Positions 17,473-26,288 of a stretch of DNA of 64,000 nt are shown here, piece after piece (the stretch's first letter is position 1; each line of letters begins with the position of its first letter). The DNA lies in NCBI RefSeq assembly GCF_900184995.1, contig NZ_LT860099.1, forward strand, positions 2,936,829 to 3,000,828. The letters are read 5' to 3'. The notes under the pieces are model-generated. The model was not told where the DNA came from and made no database searches. It was given only the letters and a program-made list of their open reading frames with translations. Both the position numbers and the translations under genes were made by a program. Source of the DNA: Konateibacter massiliensis. Lineage in GTDB: Bacteria > Bacillota > Clostridia > Lachnospirales > Lachnospiraceae.

Positions 17473-19884
17473 ATGTTTCAAGTAGTAAAAAGAGACGGTG
17501 AAGTAGCTGATTTTAATTTAAAAAAAATCAATGAGGCGATTTCAAAAGCGTTTCATGCAACGCAAAAGCAGTATAACGAGGAGATAATCGATTTACTTTC
17601 ACTGCGTGTGACGGCAGATTTTCAGAAGAAGATGAATGATACGCTGATTCATGTGGAGGATATTCAGGACAGTGTGGAGGCAACTCTTGAGCAGGCAGGC
17701 TACACAGATGTGGCAAAGGCATATATTTTATACCGGAAGCAGAGAGAGAAAATCCGTAATATGAAATCCACTATTTTGGATTACAAGGACATTGTAAACA
17801 GCTACGTCAAGGTGGAAGATTGGCGCGTCAAGGAAAATTCAACCGTTACCTACTCGGTGGGTGGACTTATTCTGAGTAATTCGGGGGCAGTGACGGCAAA
17901 CTACTGGCTTTCTGAAATTTATGATGAAGAAATTGCGAATGCACATAGAAATGCGGATATTCATCTGCATGATTTGTCCATGCTGACTGGATATTGTGCG
18001 GGCTGGTCTCTAAAGCAGTTAATTCAGGAAGGTCTTGGCGGCATTACCGGAAAGATTACTTCTGCGCCGGCAAGCCATCTTTCTACACTTTGCAACCAGA
18101 TGGTTAATTTCCTTGGTATTATGCAGAATGAATGGGCGGGAGCGCAGGCATTTTCCTCCTTTGACACCTATCTGGCACCGTTTGTCAAGGTGGATAATTT
18201 AAGCTATTATGATGTGAAGCAGTGTGTTCAGTCCTTTATCTATGGTGTCAACACACCGAGCCGCTGGGGAACGCAGGCACCGTTTTCCAATATCACGCTT
18301 GACTGGACTGTTCCAAATGATTTGGCTGAACTGAATGCCCTCGTAGGCGGCAGGGAGATGGATTTTAAGTACAAGGACTGTAAGAAGGAAATGGATATGA
18401 TTAACAAAGCCTTTATCGAGACGATGATTGAGGGCGATGCGAACGGAAGGGGCTTCCAGTATCCGATTCCAACCTATTCCATCACAAAGGATTTTGACTG
18501 GAGCGAGACGGAAAATAACAAGCTGCTCTTTGAAATGACGGCAAAATATGGAACTCCGTATTTTTCCAACTACATCAACAGTGACATGGAGCCAAGCGAC
18601 GTGAGAAGTATGTGCTGTAGGTTAAGGCTCGATCTGAGGGAGCTTCGTAAGAAAACAGGCGGCTTCTTCGGTTCCGGAGAGAGCACCGGATCGATAGGTG
18701 TTGTGACGATTAATATGCCAAGGATTGCGTATTTGGCAAAGAACAAAGAGGACTTTTATCAGAGACTGGATCGTATGATGGATATTTCCGCACGTTCTCT
18801 AAAGATAAAAAGAGGTGTTATCACAAAGCTGTTTCATGAGGGCTTGTATCCATATACAAAACGTTATCTGGCTGGTTTTGACAACCATTTTTCTACAATC
18901 GGACTGATTGGAATGAATGAGGTCGGGCTAAATGCCAATTGGCTCAAGGCAGATTTGACACAGGAAAAGACACAAGAATTTACAAAGGAAGTCCTAAATC
19001 ATATGAGAGAGCGTTTGTCCGATTATCAGGAAAAATACGGCGACTTATATAATTTAGAGGCGACGCCGGCGGAATCCACGACATACCGGCTTGCAAAGCA
19101 TGATAGGAAGCATCATCCTGCTATTATCACGGCGGGGCATGAAAACGATACCCCTTATTACACAAATAGCTCACATCTGCCGGTAGACTACACGGAGGAT
19201 ATTTTTGAAGCGCTGGATATACAGGATGAGCTACAGACTTTGTACACATCGGGAACGGTATTTCACTCCTTCCTCGGTGAGAAGCTTCCGGATTGGCAGG
19301 CAGCAGCTAAGCTTGTTAAAACGATAGCAGACAACTATAAGCTTCCTTATTATACGATCTCACCGACATATTCTGTATGCAAGGACCATGGCTATATCAG
19401 CGGCGAGCATTTCAACTGCCCGATCTGCGGCGCGACGGCGGAGGTATACAGCCGTATTACGGGCTATTACAGACCGGTTCAGAACTGGAATGAGGGAAAG
19501 ACACAGGAATATAAAAACAGGGTAACCTATGATAAGGAAAATGCCTGTGAAGGCAATGCATGGAAAGAGGCGGCTTGCAGTACAGAACATGAGGAAGCTG
19601 CACGTAGAAGCTATATGACCATTTCAAATGATGAGGTTACGATTACACCGGCAAACCAAGAAACAAAATATTTATTTGTCACAAAAACCTGTCCGAATTG
19701 CAAAGTGGCAAAGGAATATTTGTCAGAGGAAGAATATGAGATTGTCGATGCGGAGGAAAATAGTTCCCTGGCGCAAAAATATGGTGTGATGCAGGCTCCG
19801 ACGTTGATTGTTATCAAAGACGGCGAGGCAGAAAAATATGTCAATGCTTCAAATATTAAAAAATATATAGATGACGTGAAATAA
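17473..19884 (+). CDS. nrdD: Anaerobic ribonucleoside-triphosphate reductase with C-terminal thioredoxin-like domain
   Basis: NrdD makes deoxyribonucleotides without oxygen using a glycyl radical. The 803-residue protein starts with an ATP-cone domain (about 1-95, VVKRDGEVADFNLKKI) for allosteric control. The large catalytic barrel follows. Zinc-site cysteines are seen at C636, C649 and C652, and the radical glycine is G664 in SRITGYYRPVQ. In most NrdD proteins the chain ends soon after the glycyl site, but here about 75 further residues (730-803) form a glutaredoxin/thioredoxin-like domain with redox pair C740-C743 (TKTCPNCK) and MQAPTLIVIKDGE. This could re-reduce the active site. No nrdG activase gene is adjacent; the next gene is a convergent subtilase. 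Control by NrdR is indicated by the paired boxes. Confidence 0.96.
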   Translation: MFQVVKRDGEVADFNLKKINEAISKAFHATQKQYNEEIIDLLSLRVTADFQKKMNDTLIHVEDIQDSVEATLEQAGYTDVAKAYILYRKQREKIRNMKSTILDYKDIVNSYVKVEDWRVKENSTVTYSVGGLILSNSGAVTANYWLSEIYDEEIANAHRNADIHLHDLSMLTGYCAGWSLKQLIQEGLGGITGKITSAPASHLSTLCNQMVNFLGIMQNEWAGAQAFSSFDTYLAPFVKVDNLSYYDVKQCVQSFIYGVNTPSRWGTQAPFSNITLDWTVPNDLAELNALVGGREMDFKYKDCKKEMDMINKAFIETMIEGDANGRGFQYPIPTYSITKDFDWSETENNKLLFEMTAKYGTPYFSNYINSDMEPSDVRSMCCRLRLDLRELRKKTGGFFGSGESTGSIGVVTINMPRIAYLAKNKEDFYQRLDRMMDISARSLKIKRGVITKLFHEGLYPYTKRYLAGFDNHFSTIGLIGMNEVGLNANWLKADLTQEKTQEFTKEVLNHMRERLSDYQEKYGDLYNLEATPAESTTYRLAKHDRKHHPAIITAGHENDTPYYTNSSHLPVDYTEDIFEALDIQDELQTLYTSGTVFHSFLGEKLPDWQAAAKLVKTIADNYKLPYYTISPTYSVCKDHGYISGEHFNCPICGATAEVYSRITGYYRPVQNWNEGKTQEYKNRVTYDKENACEGNAWKEAACSTEHEEAARRSYMTISNDEVTITPANQETKYLFVTKTCPNCKVAKEYLSEEEYEIVDAEENSSLAQKYGVMQAPTLIVIKDGEAEKYVNASNIKKYIDDVK

Positions 19885-19902
19885 AGCTATTGAACAGTTA
19901 AA

Positions 19903-19936
19903 AACAAGAGGAAGCTGCTTGCTGCTTCGCTTGTCA
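19903..19936 (-). repeat. 34-nt hairpin repeat, copy 2
   Basis: Read on the minus strand it starts TGACAAGCGAAGCAGC and ends CTTCCTCTTGTT, aligning end to end with copies at 6277-6310 and 47862-47895. GAAGC/GCTTC and ACAAG/CTTGT pair. It lies between the nrdD stop and the terminator. The adjoining TGAACAGTTA (19890-19899) equals the outer 10 bp of the MITE-like element's inverted repeat. Confidence 0.75.
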
Positions 19937-19944
19937 TAAATAAA

Positions 19945-20000
19945 GAAAGGGAAGCTCTGCTTGCAATTTCCGGCAAGTGAAGGGCTTCCCTTTTTTGTAT
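19945..20000. terminator. Bidirectional terminator between nrdD and the subtilase gene
   Basis: AAAGGGAAGC (19946-19955) pairs with GCTTCCCTTT (19984-19993), with CTTGC/GCAAG pairing inside. A-rich and T-rich flanks suit both converging genes. Confidence 0.9.
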
Positions 20001-20005
20001 GCAGG

Positions 20006-21682
20006 CTAAATAAGCATTCGAAACATACCATAGACATCAACCATGCCGTAGCCCCATACATTGTTTGGATAGGTCAGAGTAGGCAGGCGTCTGGCACCTC
20101 TTATAAGCAATTCTTTAATGATAAATCCGTTAATCGGTATAAAATTATCTTCCACTACTGCCCATTCCAATACCATCGCAGTGATTCCTGTTGTGTGGGC
20201 GGCAGAGGCTCCGGTTCCGGTTATGGCGCCATAACCGTTGTTCAAGGTAGGGCAGGTGAGATTGACACCGGGGGCCGCCAAATCCGGTTTTATGCCTCCG
20301 ATGCGTGTGTACCCTCTGCTTGAAAAGGGAGCGATTCCATCCGTTGTGGGATCATAGGCGGTAATGGTCATAATGTCGGGGGCATTAGCGGGGGAGGTAA
20401 TTGTGATATCCGGGTTCGAATTGAGAAAGTAGGTTTCCGGCGAAATTAAGTTGCCGGCGGGCAGCCATACGTTAAATTCGGAAACCGTATTATCAATGTT
20501 TCTTATTCCAAAGCGCCAAATTCCTTCCTGTGCGTTATTAAACCGAATTAGAATAAGCTGATCACCGGACTGGATATCGAACAACATATTGTTGACATAC
20601 AATCTGCTGGGCTCAAAGATAAAGGTTATTTCATTACATTCTTCTAAGGTAGGGTAAATCGGAGCAATGTATTCTCCGGTAGGAGAGCGGATATCGATGG
20701 AAAGGCGAAATGGAATCTGCTGCCATAGCTCCATAAAAAATTCCTTGTCATTACTGCTTACATTTAATTCAAATTCGGTAATCTCACCGCTTGCCCTAGT
20801 TGTTCCGTTGAAATGCCGCCTTGTATTTCCTTCATTTCCGGCAGAAGCAACGACTGCAGTACTCGGAAGCCGGGTGACATATGCCAGATAGCGGCTTAGG
20901 GTTCCGTAACCGTCATGTCCGCCCTGGCTGCTTCCGAGTGCAATACAAACAGTCAGGGGACGGTTTAAACGCTGAGCGACGGAGATTAAATAGTTGACTC
21001 CGAACATGATATCTGATTCCTGATAGCAGAGCCTATCAACGGGAATGGAAAGCATTTCCTTGTTAATTATTTTTGCGGGTTTTAGCTTTACTATAACGAG
21101 TTGAGAATCGGGGACAACGCCGCTGAAAGCCTGAGATACATTGGGTGTTCCGGCAATAACGCCGGCAATCATGGTACCATGCCCCTCTACATCCTGCGAG
21201 GGAACAATGGCCAGGGGATCCTCGCTTGCTAATGCGGCATCAATCTGCTCCTTTGTGTATTCTGTTCCGTAGGTAAAGCCCTGCGGCGGATTTCCACCAT
21301 CATTGATTGTCTGGTCCCAGATAGAGACTATTTTACTTGTTCCGTCCCTTCCTATGAAGGCTTCATGCTGATAGTCGATACCGGTATCGACTATTCCGAT
21401 CAATACACCTTGTCCGTAGAGGTTAAAGTTGGGGTTGAGCTGAATTTGCTGAATGCCCGATTTCTCCAGACTAAGGGTGGCCTCGGTAGTGTAAAGAATC
21501 GGAAGAACGGAATAGGAAAAGGTCGCCTGCCCCAGGGAGCACTTGTTAAATGTATTTACCGGGATATGGACAAGGGAAGAGACAAAGGTAATAGTTGTGT
21601 AAGGGCTATTTCTAAACAGAGGCAACAGTTCATTTTCTACTATAATATCTAGATAATCTTCGCTTATTATTTCATTTGCCAA
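20006..21682 (-). CDS. S8 family subtilisin-like protease, probably intracellular
   Basis: The 558-residue protein has the subtilase catalytic triad: D99 in GIVDTGID, H168 in VEGHGTMIAG and S493 in GTGASAAHTTG. The serine motif is GAS-AAH instead of the usual GTS-MAxP. Residues 1-88 resemble a short propeptide and there is no signal peptide or anchor, so it may stay in the cytoplasm or leave by another route. Between His and Ser lies an extra beta-rich region (about 270-410), as in clostridial Csp-type germination proteases. The TTG at 21682 is chosen because AGGAGG stands 6 bp before it. It converges with nrdD. The protease class is certain; a link to spore processes is only suggested by the family. 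Confidence 0.92.
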   Translation of the reverse strand: MANEIISEDYLDIIVENELLPLFRNSPYTTITFVSSLVHIPVNTFNKCSLGQATFSYSVLPILYTTEATLSLEKSGIQQIQLNPNFNLYGQGVLIGIVDTGIDYQHEAFIGRDGTSKIVSIWDQTINDGGNPPQGFTYGTEYTKEQIDAALASEDPLAIVPSQDVEGHGTMIAGVIAGTPNVSQAFSGVVPDSQLVIVKLKPAKIINKEMLSIPVDRLCYQESDIMFGVNYLISVAQRLNRPLTVCIALGSSQGGHDGYGTLSRYLAYVTRLPSTAVVASAGNEGNTRRHFNGTTRASGEITEFELNVSSNDKEFFMELWQQIPFRLSIDIRSPTGEYIAPIYPTLEECNEITFIFEPSRLYVNNMLFDIQSGDQLILIRFNNAQEGIWRFGIRNIDNTVSEFNVWLPAGNLISPETYFLNSNPDITITSPANAPDIMTITAYDPTTDGIAPFSSRGYTRIGGIKPDLAAPGVNLTCPTLNNGYGAITGTGASAAHTTGITAMVLEWAVVEDNFIPINGFIIKELLIRGARRLPTLTYPNNVWGYGMVDVYGMFRMLI

Positions 21683-21757
21683 TGCTGTCCTCCTGTATTG
21701 TCAAAATAGGCATTGTTTTTACATCATATGAAGGAAAGAACCCTGTTATGCAAGCAT

Positions 21758-22609
21758 TTAGCCTTTTTGCGCGTCTCGCTTTCTGTAATAAAGTGGGGAA
21801 TGCCCAGTAATTTCACGAAAAATCCGTCCAAAATGTGTGATGCTTCCAAAGCCCACACGTTCAGCAATTGTGTATACCTTAAGGGAAGTATTTTCCAACA
21901 GCTTAATTGCTTCTTTTACCCGCACACTGTTAATATATTGCACAAAGCTAAAGCCAGTCACCTCTTTAAATGTTCGGCTTAGGTAATAGGGGCTGACAAA
22001 AAAATGATCCGCCACAAGGGAAAGTGATAAATCTTTTTTGTAATTTGCATTGATATAGCGGACAATTTCAGAGACACGCTCATGCATCGGATTGATGTAC
22101 TCCAAGGCTTCCATATTGTTTAATTCCATATGCCGGGATGCAAAAACAAGAAGTTGTGCCAAAAGTGATTGTATTACAATATCATAGCCCTCGCGTAATC
22201 CCTGTGCTTCCTTTACAATCTGCAAAAGATAATCCTCAAAGCGCAGTCTATGCTGCATAGAAAAGTGAATGACCAGATATTCCTTCGAAAATTCGGGGCG
22301 CAGTGTCTCAAAAAAGCTCTCGTGCAGGGAAGGCAGGAAGGCTTCCTTAAAGTTCAATATTATTTTTTCGTGCTCAGGCTGATTGGTATTGGCAGTTTTG
22401 TGAAGCACATTTGGGTGTACAAGCAAAAAATCACCAGCCTTTAGCAAAAGAGTACGGTCCTTGATAAAGAAAGTGCGTTCACCGGACAGTAAATAATATG
22501 CCTCATAGGTGCTGTGAAAATGACTGTTTGGCATAAGATGTTCCGCCTGTTTTCTTTTGGAAACAGAAAATAAATCTTCTGTTGCGTTAAGGGTAAAGTT
22601 TTCATCCAT
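21758..22609 (-). CDS. AraC family transcriptional regulator
   Basis: A cupin-like sensor domain (HFHSTYEAYYLLSGERTFFI, then VHPNVLHKT) is followed by two helix-turn-helix units in the C-terminal 100 residues (LSLSLVADHFFVSPYYLSRTFKEVTG and VYTIAERVGFGSITHFGRIFREITG). The ATG at 22609 follows AAGGAGG by 8 bp and gives 283 residues; a GTG directly before it is an alternative. The frame stays open further upstream but that part is hydrophobic, overlaps the promoter region and has no ribosome site. It is divergent from the GH105 gene, which it most likely controls in response to an unsaturated sugar. Confidence 0.93.
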   Translation of the reverse strand: MDENFTLNATEDLFSVSKRKQAEHLMPNSHFHSTYEAYYLLSGERTFFIKDRTLLLKAGDFLLVHPNVLHKTANTNQPEHEKIILNFKEAFLPSLHESFFETLRPEFSKEYLVIHFSMQHRLRFEDYLLQIVKEAQGLREGYDIVIQSLLAQLLVFASRHMELNNMEALEYINPMHERVSEIVRYINANYKKDLSLSLVADHFFVSPYYLSRTFKEVTGFSFVQYINSVRVKEAIKLLENTSLKVYTIAERVGFGSITHFGRIFREITGHSPLYYRKRDAQKG

Positions 22610-22680
22610 CACGGCAGCCTCCTTAGTAAATGTGATTGTAAAAAGGAAAAATAACAAAAGAACAAGATATAAGAAGATTT

Positions 22681-22718
22681 TAAACGATTCGGCAATAAAT
22701 GTACAGATAAATCGTTTA
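22681..22718. promoter_or_regulatory. Inverted repeat in the AraC/GH105 divergent region
   Basis: TAAACGATT (22681-22689) is mirrored by AATCGTTTA (22710-22718), with 20 bp between. The centres are 29 bp apart, near three helical turns. It lies between the two divergent genes and is a candidate AraC-type operator. The arms are seen; binding is inferred. Confidence 0.5.
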
Positions 22719-22772
22719 TGATAGGGGTATAAGAGCTGTGATTGAAACAGCCAGTGTGAAAGGAGTATTTTC

Positions 22773-23861
22773 ATGGAAAAGATAAACGGAAAAACACCGT
22801 TGCAGTGGGGCGAACTTGCCTGTGATACGTTGATAGCAAAATTTGAGGCAAAGAATTTACCGCCTGCGGGGCATTTTCACTATCATCAGGGTGTGTTTTT
22901 GCTGGGGATGGAGCAATGTCTTAATCAGAACGGCGGAGAAAAGTATGCCGGGTATATAAAAGCTTGGATTGACAGCGTGATAGATGAAGAGGGAATGATT
23001 ATTGATTATGACCCTACCCAGCTTGATGATGTACAGCCCGGAATGTTATTGTTTTCCCTCTATGAGAAAACGAAGAATGAACGCTATAAAAAGGCGCTGG
23101 ATACGCTTGGAGACCTGCTAAAAAACTGGAAGACAAACTCTGTCGGAGGCTTTTGGCATAAAGGCATGTATCCGAATCAGATGTGGCTGGACAGCCTCTT
23201 TATGGGAGGTCCGTTTGCCGTTAAATACGGGAATATGTTTCAGAAGCCGGAATATTTTGACATGGCAGCTTTGCAGGCAAAGCTGATTTATGAGAATACG
23301 GTTGATGAAAAGTCAGGATTATTGTATCACGGATGGGATGAGAGCAGGGAGGCGGAGTGGGCTTCTCACGAGACAGGAAGAGCACCGCAGTTTTGGGGAC
23401 GCTCCATCGGTTGGGTTCCGGTTGCAATATTGGAGATGTTTGATTCTATGCCGGATGACCATAAAGATAAGAAGAAGCTTGTACATATCTTGCAAAATGT
23501 CATCAAGTCACTCATTCCGTTTCAGGATGAGGAGACAGGGCTTTGGTATCAAGTAATAGACAGAGTAGACGATTCAAGAAATTGGCTGGAGACATCCTGC
23601 ACCTGCCTATTTGTCTACGCAATTGCGAAGGCAGTCCGCATGGGATACCTGCATGAAATTTACTTAAAATATGCAAAAAAGGGTTTTGAGGGTGTGATTA
23701 ACCGCTTAAAAACAGATGAAAACGGAATCGTCATTGACGGCGTATGTGTGGGAACCGGAATCGGCGACTATGAGTTTTACCTGGACCGTCCGACAAGCAC
23801 AAATGATTTGCACGGTGCGGGAGCATTTATCATCATGTGCGCAGAAATGAATTTAGCATAA
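22773..23861 (+). CDS. Glycoside hydrolase family 105 (unsaturated rhamnogalacturonyl hydrolase-like)
   Basis: GH105 enzymes hydrate and so release the unsaturated uronic acid left by pectin lyases. The 362-residue protein has the alpha/alpha-barrel pattern and key strings PAGHFHYHQGVFLLGME, MWLDSLFMGGPFA with the likely catalytic aspartate D140 (D143 in Bacillus YteR), GWDESREAEWASHETGRAPQFWGRSIGW and WYQVIDR. There is no signal peptide, so it acts on imported oligosaccharides. AAAGGAG precedes the ATG. It forms a divergent pair with an AraC regulator and ends at a strong terminator. GH88 is a related alternative, less likely from the motifs. Confidence 0.93.
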   Translation: MEKINGKTPLQWGELACDTLIAKFEAKNLPPAGHFHYHQGVFLLGMEQCLNQNGGEKYAGYIKAWIDSVIDEEGMIIDYDPTQLDDVQPGMLLFSLYEKTKNERYKKALDTLGDLLKNWKTNSVGGFWHKGMYPNQMWLDSLFMGGPFAVKYGNMFQKPEYFDMAALQAKLIYENTVDEKSGLLYHGWDESREAEWASHETGRAPQFWGRSIGWVPVAILEMFDSMPDDHKDKKKLVHILQNVIKSLIPFQDEETGLWYQVIDRVDDSRNWLETSCTCLFVYAIAKAVRMGYLHEIYLKYAKKGFEGVINRLKTDENGIVIDGVCVGTGIGDYEFYLDRPTSTNDLHGAGAFIIMCAEMNLA

Positions 23862-23923
23862 AACATTACAAAAAAGATGTAAGGTATGACAAGTTAAAAG
23901 ATAATTTGTACAGAGAAAATGGA

Positions 23924-23958
23924 TACACCCTTTTTTAAAAGAAAAAGGGTGTATTTTT
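23924..23958 (+). terminator. Terminator of the GH105 gene
   Basis: TACACCCTTTTT (from 23924) pairs with AAAAAGGGTGTA (to 23953), followed by five T. Confidence 0.9.
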
Positions 23959-23973
23959 GTAATAGATTTATTA

Positions 23974-24002
23974 TTGTGACACTCTTGGGAGTGTGGTACA
24001 AT
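23974..24002 (+). promoter_or_regulatory. pyr operon promoter with palindrome in the spacer
   Basis: TTGTGA (23974-23979), 17 bp, TACAAT (23997-24002). The spacer and -35 edge hold a perfect palindrome, ACACTC TTGG GAGTGT (23979-23994), placed where a repressor would block polymerase. No PyrR-type attenuator was seen in the 43-bp leader. Confidence 0.7.
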
Positions 24003-24045
24003 AAAAATAAATATTTGCAGGAAATGGATTTAGAAAGGAATAAAT

Positions 24046-25329
24046 ATGAAGCTGTTAATTAAAAATGGCAGGGTGATTGATCCTGCGAGCAAACAGGACG
24101 AAGTGATGGATTTACTCCTTGAAGACGGAAAAATTGCAAAGAAAGCCGCCAATATTCAGGAAAAAGAGGAGACGCTTACTGTGATTGACGCGAAGGGTTG
24201 TTTTGTTATGCCCGGGTTTATTGATTTGCATGTACACTTGAGAGAGCCAGGCTTTGAGAACAAGGAGACGATAGCAACAGGGGCAAGGTCTGCGGCAAGA
24301 GGAGGCTTCACAACAATCTGTGCAATGCCGAACACGAAGCCAGTCATTGACAATGTGGACCGTGTTAAGTTTGTGCTGAACAAGGCAGCAGAGGTTGCAG
24401 CGGTTAATATATGCCAGGTAGGTGCGGTCACGGTCGCACAGCAGGGCGAGGAGTTAGCTGATATCGAGGGCATGGCAAAGGCGGGAGCGATTGCTATCAG
24501 CGAGGACGGAAAGTCCGTTATGAATGTAAAATTATATGAGGAAGCCATGAGACTGGCAGCGCGCTCTGGTATTCCGGTATTTGCCCACTGTGAGGACAAG
24601 GATTTGGTTGGTGCAGGGGTGATTAATAAAGGAGCAAAGTCGGAAGAGCTTCAAGTGGAAGGCATCAGTAATTTGGTGGAGGACATCATTGTAGCCAGAG
24701 ACATTTTGATAGCTAAAGAAACGAATGCGAAGCTTCATCTGTGTCATTGCTCGACGAAGGACAGTGTCAGTCTGGTTGAGGAGGCAAAGAAAAAGGGTAT
24801 CTCCGTGACAGCCGAGGTTTGCCCGCATCATTTTACCCTGACAGAGGACGATATTGTAGCAGGAGATACGAACTACAAAATGAATCCGCCGCTTCGTACG
24901 AAGGAGGACGTGGAAGCCTTGAAGCTGGGGCTTAAAAATGATATTATGGATATTATCGCAACAGACCATGCGCCTCACCATGCGAAGGAAAAAGCAAAGT
25001 CATTAAAGGAAGCACCTTTTGGCATAGTAGGTCTGGAAACAGCGGCTTCCCTCACAATCACCGAGCTGGTTGATAAGGGCTATCTGACACCGATGCAGAT
25101 GGCGGAGAAATTAAGCTATAACCCGGCGAAGGTAATCGGCATAGACAGAGGAACACTTGCGGAAGGAAAAATAGCGGACATTGTCATACTGGACCCGGAG
25201 AAGGAATATGTAGTGGATGTAAATGATTTTGCCTCGATGGGCAAGAATACCCCTTTTGCAGGAAGAAAGCTGAAGGGACAGGTTGTCGCTACAATTGTGA
25301 ACGGAAAAGTTGTGTATCAAAATAATTAG
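24046..25329 (+). CDS. pyrC: Dihydroorotase
   Basis: PyrC closes carbamoyl-aspartate to dihydroorotate in pyrimidine synthesis. The 427-residue protein is the class I (long) type. Zinc ligands H62 and H64 are in FIDLHVHLREPG, GGFTTICAMPNTKP is conserved, and the catalytic D307 is in TDHAPHH. It is the first gene of pyrC-F-K-D-E. Genes for carbamoyl phosphate synthase and aspartate transcarbamoylase are not in the window. A TTAG stop is followed by GGAGG for pyrF. Confidence 0.97.
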   Translation: MKLLIKNGRVIDPASKQDEVMDLLLEDGKIAKKAANIQEKEETLTVIDAKGCFVMPGFIDLHVHLREPGFENKETIATGARSAARGGFTTICAMPNTKPVIDNVDRVKFVLNKAAEVAAVNICQVGAVTVAQQGEELADIEGMAKAGAIAISEDGKSVMNVKLYEEAMRLAARSGIPVFAHCEDKDLVGAGVINKGAKSEELQVEGISNLVEDIIVARDILIAKETNAKLHLCHCSTKDSVSLVEEAKKKGISVTAEVCPHHFTLTEDDIVAGDTNYKMNPPLRTKEDVEALKLGLKNDIMDIIATDHAPHHAKEKAKSLKEAPFGIVGLETAASLTITELVDKGYLTPMQMAEKLSYNPAKVIGIDRGTLAEGKIADIVILDPEKEYVVDVNDFASMGKNTPFAGRKLKGQVVATIVNGKVVYQNN

Positions 25330-25347
25330 TTCAATACGGAGGATATT

Positions 25348-26271
25348 ATGATAAATAAACTGATAACGAAAATTCAAAAGACAAATGCACCAATCGTGGT
25401 AGGTCTGGACCCAATGCTTGACTATGTACCGGAGCATATCAGGAAGCGTGCTTTCGCCGAATTCGGTGAGACACTTCAAGGCGCAGGTGAGGCAATCTGG
25501 CAGTACAACAAGGAGATTGTGGACACAGTGCATGACTTGATACCGGCGGTAAAGCCACAGATTGCAATGTATGAGCAGTTTGGATTAGAAGGGCTGAAAG
25601 CGTTTAAAAGAACGGTTGATTACTGTAAGGAAAAGGATTTGGTCGTAATCGGTGATATCAAACGAGGCGATATCGGTTCTACCTCTGAGGCATATGCCGT
25701 GGGGCATATCGGCAAGGTGCAGGTAGGTTCAAAGAGCTATGCGCCGTTTGATGAAGATTTTATAACTGTAAATCCTTACCTTGGAACAGACGGTATCAAG
25801 CCTTTTGTTGACGTTTGCAAGGAAGAGAAAAAGGGATTGTTTATCTTAGTGAAAACCTCCAACAAATCAAGCGGAGAATTTCAGGACCGTTTAATTGACG
25901 GAAAACCATTATATGAATATGTAGGCGAAAAAGTTGCCGAGTGGGGCGCTGATTGTATGGGCGACTCCTACAGCTATATCGGTGCCGTAGTTGGTGCTAC
26001 CTACCCTGAGATGGGCAAGGTGCTTCGAAAGGTTATGCCAAAATCTTTTATTTTAGTGCCGGGATATGGTGCGCAGGGAGGAAAAGCCTCCGACTTGCTT
26101 CCGTATTTTAATGAGGACGGCTTAGGAGCCATCATCAATTCCTCAAGAGGAATCATTGCTGCTTATAAAATGGAAAAATACCAGAAGTTTGGTGAGGAAG
26201 CTTTTGCGGATGCATCCAGACAGGCGGTTGTGGATATGATAGAGGACATCAATCAGGCACTTAACAAATAG
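25348..26271 (+). CDS. pyrF: Orotidine 5'-phosphate decarboxylase, group 2
   Basis: PyrF decarboxylates OMP to UMP, the last step of the pathway. At 307 residues it is the longer type 2 form. The catalytic string DIKRGDIGST has D103 and K105. AINSS-like IINSSRGIIAAYK near the C-terminus is the phosphate-binding end. GGAGG lies 8 bp before the ATG. It stands second in the pyr operon, 17 bp before pyrK. Confidence 0.97.
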   Translation: MINKLITKIQKTNAPIVVGLDPMLDYVPEHIRKRAFAEFGETLQGAGEAIWQYNKEIVDTVHDLIPAVKPQIAMYEQFGLEGLKAFKRTVDYCKEKDLVVIGDIKRGDIGSTSEAYAVGHIGKVQVGSKSYAPFDEDFITVNPYLGTDGIKPFVDVCKEEKKGLFILVKTSNKSSGEFQDRLIDGKPLYEYVGEKVAEWGADCMGDSYSYIGAVVGATYPEMGKVLRKVMPKSFILVPGYGAQGGKASDLLPYFNEDGLGAIINSSRGIIAAYKMEKYQKFGEEAFADASRQAVVDMIEDINQALNK

Positions 26272-26288
26272 GAAGCGTAGGGAATACA

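Noticed and set aside
22612-22774. N-terminal extension of the AraC regulator with a hydrophobic stretch
   Set aside because: It would cover the divergent promoter region; the start at 22609 follows AAGGAGG and fits the family.
24532-24981. 149-residue minus-strand frame opposite pyrC
   Set aside because: Antisense shadow with no ribosome site and no recognisable motif.
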